Shown one piece after another: positions 16,379 through 23,048 of a DNA stretch of 23,048 nt. This DNA comes from Pavlovales sp. CCMP2436. Lineage: Eukaryota > Haptophyta > Pavlovophyceae > Pavlovales. The stretch spans positions 198,898 to 221,945 of the forward strand of contig MU631359.1 in assembly GCA_026770615.1 (NCBI GenBank), written 5' to 3'. The first letter of the stretch is position 1. Every line of letters begins with the position of its first letter. Under the pieces are notes generated by a model that did not search any database, was not told the origin of the DNA, and saw nothing but the letters and a program-made list of their open reading frames with translations. The position numbers were made by a program, and so were the translations under genes.

Positions 16379-16760
16379 CGAGTCTACAAACAAGATGGTA
16401 TACTTGAATCCCGACCTTGCCCCGTTAATGTTCTTGACGGGCAGGTCGAATTGGAACGCCGAGAACACGTCGAAGTAGGTGGTCTCGCCGACGTGCTTGG
16501 CGTCAGGCAGCGGCAGCTCGTGGGTAAGCCGTCGCATCCGCGCGTCGGACAGCGTATTGAGGTCCGACGACAATGGAAACTTACTATCCATGTCGTCGAC
16601 AGCCCTGCACGTGCGCGCGAGCAATGTCTTGGCCGTAGTGCCCGTTCGGAGGGACCAAAGACGTAACCAGTCATCAGAGAGACGCTTCACTCCGAGACTG
16701 GTTACGCTGGCCCCCCCCGGGCCACTTACTTTCTCTGTCTCGAACCCAGGCGGCGCGCCG
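16379..16760 (-). pseudogene. pol: Element A integrase N-terminal half
   Basis: The frame gives LNTLSDARMRRLTHELPLP, then ETTYFDVFSAFQFDLPVKN and SGFKYTILFVDSY. The Asp in YFDVF is the first catalytic residue, and FVDSYTRFRRVYL is the copia FIDDYSRxxWVY motif, broken by small insertions (extra GT and GC) near 16390-16380. No good HHCC zinc motif or protease DSG motif is visible upstream. Confidence 0.75.
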
Positions 16761-17293
16761 CAGCGCGTTGCAGGTTGGAGGTGCCGCCGCGGCGCGACGG
16801 CGCGCGGAAGAATACCTAGGGCGACGCACCATCGATCTGTTTTCCGACGGCCGATGCCTACTTGGCGACGGCGCCGACACCCTTCTTGGTGGCCGCCACG
16901 GTGCGGCCGCCGCAGTGTGCGCGCTCGCAGCGTCGCGATGCTGTCCACTTGAGGTACTCGCTGGCACCTCTCGACCACCCGTCTCGCTCGGGTCATCAAG
17001 TGGATGTGCGTCGCGCGCTTGCGGAGGGCGCTGCTGCGCGCGGCGGCGGACCGCACACGGAGACGCCGCTCAAGGCTACCAAGGCTACGAAGACGATGCT
17101 GCTCCCTGCGGCCGCCACGGCAGGGCTGCGGCGGCCGAGGCGCGGCCGAGGCGGGGCGTGGGGTCCGGGGCGCACACACTCACACCCTTTGGTGTGAGTG
17201 CTGGTGCATAAGGGTTTGGATCGATCGCTCGACCTCAGCCTGACGTCGACCAAGCCAGTGACTGAACAACACCTGTTGAACCATGCTGAGCCG
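16761..17293. other. Region between gag and integrase of element A
   Basis: The protease and integrase zinc motif should be here, but no frame shows them. It is GC-rich with a strong hairpin at 17177-17200 and a TA tract at 17297-17309. A deletion or a nested insertion is likely. Confidence 0.4.
17177..17200. repeat. Perfect 10-bp hairpin
   Basis: CACTCACACC, loop CTTT, GGTGTGAGTG. It could be the end of an inserted element or a structured RNA; I see no partner copy. Confidence 0.85.
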
Positions 17294-19198
17294 CTAATAT
17301 ATATATATCATCGACTCCTTGTCGATCGGGATGCGCCCGCCGCCGAGAGCCGAGAGGTCCAGGTACGAATTGTTGATCTCAAAGTGGATGGTCAAGCCCT
17401 TGGTGTCTGGGGAGAACGCGACCTCCTTGGTGTGGCACGCGTTGGGCTTCGCAAACTCCTCCTCGTCGCTCTTCTCTTCCTCGTCGTCGTCGTTGTGGCC
17501 CGACAGGATGGCAAAAGGAATGCTGCCCTTCTTGTCGCTCGTCTCCTCATCCTCGTCGCTCGTTTCCTCCTTCTCCTCGTCGTTGTGGCCCGACAGGATG
17601 GCGAAATGAGTCGACGATGTGAAACTCCACCCCGTGGCGGAGGTGTCCTTGTCCTTGCGGTTGGCGATCCGGATGACGGTCGGCGTCTGCTGCGGCTTGC
17701 GCCGCGAGGGCGAGCGCGCTGGCGCTAACTCCGGCTTGCGGTTAGGGCAGTCCCGCTTGATGTGGCCGGTGCCGCCGCAGCCGTAGCAGCGCATTTTCTT
17801 GAGGCCCTCAGCGCGCTCCTGCCCTGTGCCTGCGGTGCGCGCATAAGTGAGGGTGTCACGCACCGCTCGTGAAGGCTCACGCAACTCGCGCGGCGCGCTG
17901 TGCTGCGCATGCTCGCGCGACGGGCGCACTCCGAGCCGGAGGCCCGGACCGAGTAGGTGCAGTGCGACCACGAGGCTGGTGCAGGTCTCCTCCGTGATCT
18001 CGGAGACCTCCATCTCCTTGAAGCGCGCGATCGTGGCGTGGCTGTTGGGCGTCTCAACGACGCTGTCGAGGAGGTACCACGTCTTGATGCACGCCGGCGT
18101 CTCAGGGATCGCGCGTGCCTCGATCCTGGCCTGCTCGAGCAGCGCGATGCCCTCCTCGAGAGTCACCGAGCTGTTCTTGAGCGCCTCCCTGCTGCGCTGC
18201 GCATTCTAGAGTAAGCCAGCGTAGCCGAGGTCTGACTTCTTGCACTTGGTCTGCCATACCGCCCACATCCGCTCGAAGACCTCGAAAGCTGTTGCGGATG
18301 CGCTTATCTGCGCCTGGCTCTTGAGCGTCTGTATGGCCTCGACCGACAGTTTGTCGTGCAAGTGGCCGAGCAGCGCTACCTGCGTCTTCTGGTATACCAA
18401 CTCGAGGTAGTCGATGTAGGTGGGGAACATCCCCATTGGCGACTTGGCCTTGATCTCAGCCACCTTGGAGTTGGCAGTGGACTTGGCCTGCTCGATGGCG
18501 TTGGCAAAGCCCTCCATAATGTACTTGGTGTTGGGCTTGAGGTAGTTGGACTCACTCGCCTTGCCCGTGTAGACCAGCGCTGGGCGAGCGGCTGCCGACG
18601 GAGTGCCGACACTCGATGTGCCGACTGCAGTTGTGGAGCGGGTGATGCGCACTGGCGACTACGACCGCCCACGTGCACCCGAGCCCGACGCAGGCGTCGA
18701 GGAGGCCAGAAATGCTACGAACTTGAGCTCCCACTCGAGCTTCTGCAAGACCTTCGCCTCCTCGTGGAAAACGGTTATCTCTGACAGCTTGAAGGTAGCG
18801 TCGGTCTGTAGTGTGCTGATCTTGTCCTCGCACATCTTGACCACCGCTGCGATCTGCACGTCCTTCAGGTCGTACTTGGCCTGCAGCTCGTCGGTGCGCG
18901 AGGTGCAGCCGCTGGTCGATGAAGGATTCCTTGTTGAGCAGGCGGAGACGCCCCGTCGCAATGCCCACCTTGTCGACTTCTTGGCCGACAATGCGCTGCG
19001 CGAAGCTCGGGTTTGAGTCTCGCGGAGCACCTGCTGCTCCATCACTGGGTTGCTGAGGTCGGCGAGCGAGATCTTCTCCGCCGACGACTTAAGCGAGCTC
19101 AGCTTGAACTTGTTGGCAAAGTCCTCCTTCGTGTACTTGTAGTTGAAGCGATTTGACGCCTCGCGACCGGCACGGGGTGGCCCTCTCGATGAGCTCAT
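17294..19198 (-). pseudogene. gag: Element A gag (first copy) with zinc knuckle
   Basis: One frame of about 635 codons from ATG 19198-19196 to TAG at 17296-17294, broken by TAG at 18661-18659 and 18208-18206. Two compensating indels put about 40 codons (near 19005-18885) out of frame; the correct frame there reads FAQRIVGQEVDKVGIATG. Gag features: EVFERMWAVWQTKC, CIKTWYLLDS, then a canonical CCHC knuckle CYGCGGTGHIKRDC (17791-17750). A basic/Pro stretch and two copies of FAILSGHND in an acidic Ser/Glu region follow. The ATG overlaps the LTR end by one base, leaving no normal primer-binding site between them. Confidence 0.8.
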
Positions 19199-19536
19199 GT
19201 TGGATACGCCGGTCAACGTTATCTCTCGTCTAGTCCTTGCAGCGCTAGACGATGCCTGTCGAGAGATCGACGGGCGGCAGGTTCAACTAATAAGAGAGCT
19301 GAGAAGTGAAGATGGAAAACGAAGCTAACTGGACTGGTTGAGCGAAAGCGACACTCGAAATAGCTGCTCCGAAATGGCAGCATGGCTGCCAAATAGCCTG
19401 ACTCATCACTGTTGTGATTCCTCATCTATCAAGTAGATAGGACCTCATCACTGGGCTGTGCAGTGTGCTTGGGCATGCAGGCGATATAGCTCTAGTATAT
19501 GCATACTGCAGAAAGCAGATACAGATACCGCCAACA
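19198..19536 (-). repeat. LTR of element A, upstream (5') copy
   Basis: 339 bp, TGTTGG...CCAACA. It is inserted in the coding fragment at 19541-20008, right after the codons for SPGKY. The flanking pentamer on the minus strand is GTACG. It matches 12995-13338 with three transitions and one indel cluster. Confidence 0.85.
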
Positions 19537-19540
19537 CGTA

Positions 19541-20008
19541 CTTGCCCGGCGACTTGAGGTACCCGTCAATCGGTATCTCCGTCAGCGTGAGGGGCGCATG
19601 CGGAGGAGGAGGCGTTTCGCAGAACGTGAGCAGGTGGTACAGCTGGACCTGGTCGAGGGTGTCGCAGTAGGCCGCCTGCGAGGTCAGGAACGCGATGCTG
19701 CCGTCGCCGCACAGGTCGCGGAACACCGCACTTTTCTCGATGCCGGACAGCGCGGAAAGGTAAAAGCCGAGCGCGGTGTCGTCTTCATTGCCCACGAAGT
19801 GCTCGCAGAGATTCTTGGCGAAGACCAGGACGTCGGCGGCCAGGAGGTGCTTGACGTGCGCGTAGACGCGCGCACGAGGATGACCCCTCGAGCGCGCGGG
19901 TTGCGTGGCACGTTGATCTGCGCAAAGGTCGCGCTCTGCGAGGCGCCGAGGATGTGCTTGGGAGCAAGCTTCGCCAGGGTGGCGAGCTCGTAGGCGTTGT
20001 ATATCGGG
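19541..20008 (-). pseudogene. Unknown coding fragment between two retroelements
   Basis: From about 20008 the minus strand reads PIYNAYELATLAKLAPKHIL, GASQSATFAQINVP and RGVILVR. A frame change near 19870 follows, then VYAHVKHLLAADVLVFAKNL, EHFVGNEDD, ALGFYLSALSGIEKSAVFRD and EIPIDGYLKSPGKY, ending at the LTR. It has strong GC third-position bias and no internal stops apart from the shift. Element A cuts it at one end and the element B leader at the other. No family recognised. The continuation on the far side of element A is not present in the window. Confidence 0.55.
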
Positions 20009-20034
20009 AGCCCAAGTGTCCTCTCACTTGGGCT
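20009..20034. repeat. Perfect 10-bp hairpin at the element B edge
   Basis: AGCCCAAGTG, loop TCCTCT, CACTTGGGCT. It lies where the minus-strand coding fragment stops and the element B leader begins, so it may mark an LTR or insertion boundary. Confidence 0.8.
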
Positions 20035-20244
20035 CTGTCTGACATCCTGATTGCCATCCTGACAAATATAGGAACTTGACACCTTTCTACAAGGGGTCCA
20101 CAGAAAAGGCGGTTACGCCTGCTCGGTCCTTTCTTAATATAGCTCTCTCTCTCTCTCTCTCTAGCTGCTTTCGACGCTCACCGCGTCTCGGACTCCAATC
20201 CTCTCTTAGCTCGTGCTTGCGTTCAATACCGCTAGCCTCTCGAT
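20035..20244 (+). promoter_or_regulatory. Leader of element B (LTR end / 5' UTR, boundaries unknown)
   Basis: 210 bp between the hairpin and the gag ATG, with a CT repeat at 20143-20162. No TATA box, LTR terminus or primer-binding site could be fixed, and the 3' LTR lies beyond the window. Confidence 0.35.
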
Positions 20245-21849
20245 ATGGTGGACCTCCAGGCTTCGGAGTCCAGCGGCTCTTCCCGCCGCATGCAGCACTG
20301 CACCCTCAAGGATGCGCAGATGTTTCCGATCTGGCTTACGATGCTCATCATGATCCTGCATTCGGACGACAAGATCTATCTGAGCTTTGTCTTCACTGTG
20401 CCCCCGCCTGGGGAGATCTTGGAGGGCAAATCCGTCGTCGTCCCACTCGAGTACCCCGAGCCCAACGATGTCGACGACTCTGACAACCCGCTCTACCCTA
20501 AGGGCGAGGTTGACCCGCTGTTCCTGAAGGCGCTCAAGGACTACCAGAAGCGCTTGCTGTCCCAGGCCAAGACGATGGACTACTTCACGCAGGCTATCAA
20601 CCCGACAATCCTCAGCGCGGTGATGCACAAGGCCTACGCGACCAAAGTGGGCGGCGCCATCAGCTTCTCTGGGTTCTTCAGCTGCCTGCAGTCGCACTGC
20701 CTCAGCATGTCTGGCACGTCTCGCGCGGCGTGCATGCTAAACTTCATCTCGCTCGCGCGCCAGGCGCGCGAAACACCGCTACAGTGGCTCGACCGCGTGC
20801 AGCGCTCCTTCAACTCCATCGCCCACCTTAAGCTTAAGTCGGAGGACATCTTCTTACTTATCTCGCTCAAGGGACTCGGCCAGGAGTACGCTGTGCTTGT
20901 TCAGTCGACCATCAACGACCACAACAACACAACGAAGCCTGCCATCGACGTGCTGCTCTCCCTCCGCGAGAGCCTCAACTCGATCACTCTCGTCAACGGC
21001 CCCGGCATCTCCGACACGTTCTTCAACCAGCGCGTGAACTACATCGGCGCCGGCACCGACGCGCGCATGGGCCGCGGTGGCGCGCACGTCGGCCGCGACG
21101 CGCGCGGCGGCGCGCGCAGCAGCAGCTCGCGCGGCCGCGGCGGGAGCGAGAACACGCTCACCGCTTTCCGCAAGCCGAGCTGCTTTCAGTGCCGCGTGCG
21201 TGACCTCCCTTCTGAACACGACCCGCGCGAGTGCCCCAACTTTGTCATGCCGCGCTCGCAGTCGACTCACAACGGCTCCAACGTCACGCAGCACGCGCAC
21301 AAGAAGTCGGTCAACATCGTGCAGGTCGCGCGCGACCCCTACTCTGCTCCCTTCAAGAACGCCTACGCGATCAACACGGGCCCGTTCATCTATAACCCGC
21401 GCGTGGTGACCATCATCGGAGCGGTCTCGGTCAAGCCCGAGCAGCAGCTCGAGCCGCTCGACCTCTCGGCGGCGGAGCAGCTCAAGTTTGATTCGTACTA
21501 CCACGACGTCGTCATCGCGACGGACTCCTACGATTTCGAGCCGCTCGACCTCATCGAGCCCGTGCTTTCTTCCTACGCCGACGCGAATCCGTTCGTGTCC
21601 AACGTCGACGCCAACCTGTTCGTGTTCCTTGCCGACGCCAAGCCAGTCTCCAAGACCTTCAAGCTTCTCAGCCTGGCCAAGCTCTCGCTGCTCGTCGCGC
21701 TGCTCGTCGCGATCTACTTGCTCGCCTCGACCTACCTGCTCTCGGCCAAGCAGCACAAGGTTGTCGCCAACGTCTTCGCTATCGACGCGCCAGCCGCCAA
21801 GTTTGGCTTGGCGACGATCACCATCCCGGCCGAGATCTCCAAGATTTAG
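20245..21849 (+). CDS. gag: Element B gag with a membrane-spanning segment
   Basis: ATG at 20245 in CGATATGG; 534 codons to TAG at 21847-21849. Residues about 20-260 look like a copia-type gag: ARETPLQWLDRVQRSFNSI, LKSEDIFLLISLKGLGQEY. A Gly/Arg/Ser-rich RNA-binding stretch follows at about 275-305. The zinc knuckle has unusual spacing, C313-x2-C316-x8-H325-x4-C330, where x4 is canonical between the second Cys and His. Residues 480-499 (LSLLVALLVAIYLLASTYLL) are a clear transmembrane-type helix, rare in such polyproteins. The frame continues after the TAG into protease. Unlike element A, no frameshift is seen. Confidence 0.8.
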   Translation: MVDLQASESSGSSRRMQHCTLKDAQMFPIWLTMLIMILHSDDKIYLSFVFTVPPPGEILEGKSVVVPLEYPEPNDVDDSDNPLYPKGEVDPLFLKALKDYQKRLLSQAKTMDYFTQAINPTILSAVMHKAYATKVGGAISFSGFFSCLQSHCLSMSGTSRAACMLNFISLARQARETPLQWLDRVQRSFNSIAHLKLKSEDIFLLISLKGLGQEYAVLVQSTINDHNNTTKPAIDVLLSLRESLNSITLVNGPGISDTFFNQRVNYIGAGTDARMGRGGAHVGRDARGGARSSSSRGRGGSENTLTAFRKPSCFQCRVRDLPSEHDPRECPNFVMPRSQSTHNGSNVTQHAHKKSVNIVQVARDPYSAPFKNAYAINTGPFIYNPRVVTIIGAVSVKPEQQLEPLDLSAAEQLKFDSYYHDVVIATDSYDFEPLDLIEPVLSSYADANPFVSNVDANLFVFLADAKPVSKTFKLLSLAKLSLLVALLVAIYLLASTYLLSAKQHKVVANVFAIDAPAAKFGLATITIPAEISKI

Positions 21850-23048
21850 AGCATGTTCGGCAAGGGCTACGACGGCCCCATCGCGCAGATGGGCGACAAC
21901 GGCTTGTGTGACTCTGGGTCCTTGCTTCACCTCGGCCCGATGGACTTCCTTCCATTCCTGACTGACGTCGTCGCCACGACCACGCAGGCATCAGCTGCCA
22001 ATGCTGGGATCATCAAGTGCAAGTACATCGGAACACTGCATCTCGCCTACCGCACGGTTGACAACACGCTGGCGATCGCAACGCTCAAGGACTTCAACGT
22101 CACTGACGACATCAAGGTCATTATCTTCAATGAACCCGACTTGCTCTCGCAATGGAACGCCGACCTCATCAACCTGTCTCGGCCGTCCAAGATCAACATC
22201 AACGGCCTCTCCCTCGACCTCCAGCAGGGCCGCTACTCGATCACGGCGCAGGGCATCATCAAACTGAAGAACATGTGCATCGAGCTCTCCGTCTTCAAGA
22301 CGATGCCGGACGTCCTCGTCGCCCCCATCGCCATCGGCTCAGCTACGCCGACGGCAGCCGTGCAGACGGACCACGCCGACTTAGAGACTTGCGCCGAGTG
22401 CTCGGCAAGCGCAGCCGCCCGCCTACTACCTCTCGACGACGGCTCCACCGCTATGACGACGGACAAGCGCATACTACACGCTCGCCTAGGACATGCTTCG
22501 ACGCATACGATCAACTTGACGATCAAGGCCACGGACGGCCTCCTGACGACGCGCCGCCTCAAGCAGATCTGCCCAGCCTGCGTTGAGGGCAAGGCGACCA
22601 AGCTCCCCTTCGGCGACGCATGGCACCAACCAGGCCAGGTCTTCGACACCGTCTCCGTTGATATGATTGGCCCCATCAAGTCTCTGGAGTCCTTCCGTAC
22701 GGATGACCCCGAGATGGGCTACTACTTCATCCTCTTCCTCGAGCAGAAGTCCAACTACGGCTGGATCTACCGCCTCGAGAACCGCTCGCAGGCGCCCGAC
22801 TTTCCCATCAAGTTTCTCGAGGACATCCAGCACTACACGGTCTCCTTCGGCTGCCTCATCCGGCAGTTTCGACTCGACGGCGCCAAAGAATTTGACAGCT
22901 CGCGCTGAAAAAACATCCTGCGCGACAACGGCATCGGCGGCTCCGAGATCACGCCTGTCCGCACGCCTGAGCTCAACGCGCACGCTGAGCGCTACCTTGG
23001 GACGATCACGCGCGATGCTCGCGCTCTACTCGTTCAAGCCGGGCTTCC
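21850..23048 (+). pseudogene. pol: Element B protease-integrase (pol, partial)
   Basis: Same frame as gag. The protease motif GLCDSGSLLHLG has its Asp codon at 21910. GAG-pre-integrase and zinc part: LHARLGHASTHTI (H-x6-type pair) and ICPACVEGKATKLPF. Integrase core: VSVDMIGPI (first Asp), YYFILFLEQKSNYGWIY, RLDGAKEF (second Asp) and ELNAHAERYL (Glu, near 22980-22990). An in-frame TGA at 22906-22908 falls between the last two motifs, and the frame then continues to the window edge. RT and RNase H lie outside. All three catalytic integrase residues are kept, unlike element A. Confidence 0.8.

Noticed and set aside
1..23048. CRISPR array, rRNA, bacterial operon or phage region
   Set aside because: No regularly spaced identical repeats, rRNA signatures or operon layout; introns and LTR elements show a eukaryotic nuclear genome.

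Overview
The window is nuclear DNA of a eukaryote. It has split genes with GT-AG introns, LTR retrotransposons, microsatellites, one run of N (10513-10616), and GC-rich coding blocks set in AT-rich non-coding DNA. An ARM-repeat/BTB protein, a MiaB gene of cyanobacterial/plastid flavour and a DUF6729-like protein suggest a unicellular alga, perhaps a haptophyte or a similar marine lineage. The phylum is an inference and cannot be settled from this window.

Layout, left to right. (1) 2-406: 3' end of a membrane-protein gene. (2) 407-3935: mostly non-coding, with two diverged tandem copies of a ~400-bp unit that each hold a large imperfect palindrome (872-1852), a minisatellite (2105-2262), a weak ORF (2940-3215) and AT-rich simple sequence. 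(3) 3936-4825, minus strand: remains of a DUF6729-like, probably transposon-related gene with at least one clear GT-AG intron, several frameshifts and an in-frame TAG. (4) 5790-7034, plus strand: the only intact gene, an ARM-repeat + coiled-coil + BTB protein. (5) 7370-10811, minus strand: six recognisable exons of a MiaB-type tRNA methylthiotransferase. Its introns hold degraded echoes of its own exons and three copies of a ~70-bp repeat. The 5' exons and the central radical-SAM exons were not found. (6) 11337-19536, minus strand: a Ty1/copia-like element A laid out as LTR - gag - pol - LTR - second gag copy. The second gag copy switches to an unrelated C-terminal coding sequence. LTRs are about 340 bp with TGTTGG/CCAACA ends. 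(7) 19541-20008, minus strand: a coding fragment of unknown family caught between the two retroelements. (8) 20009-23048, plus strand: leader, gag, protease and integrase of a second, different copia-like element B that runs off the window.

The most notable signal spans several of these genes. Clear coding frames are broken repeatedly by TAG, and in two cases the TAG sits where the family normally has glutamine. All five well-supported natural gene ends use TGA. This could mean UAG is read as a sense codon (Gln), or that CAG codons have decayed to TAG by C-to-T change. Loss of catalytic residues in element A by G-to-A changes (D to N, E to K) favours decay for the transposons. The TAG in the MiaB exon and the sharing of identical TAGs by two nearly identical gag copies keep the alternative open.
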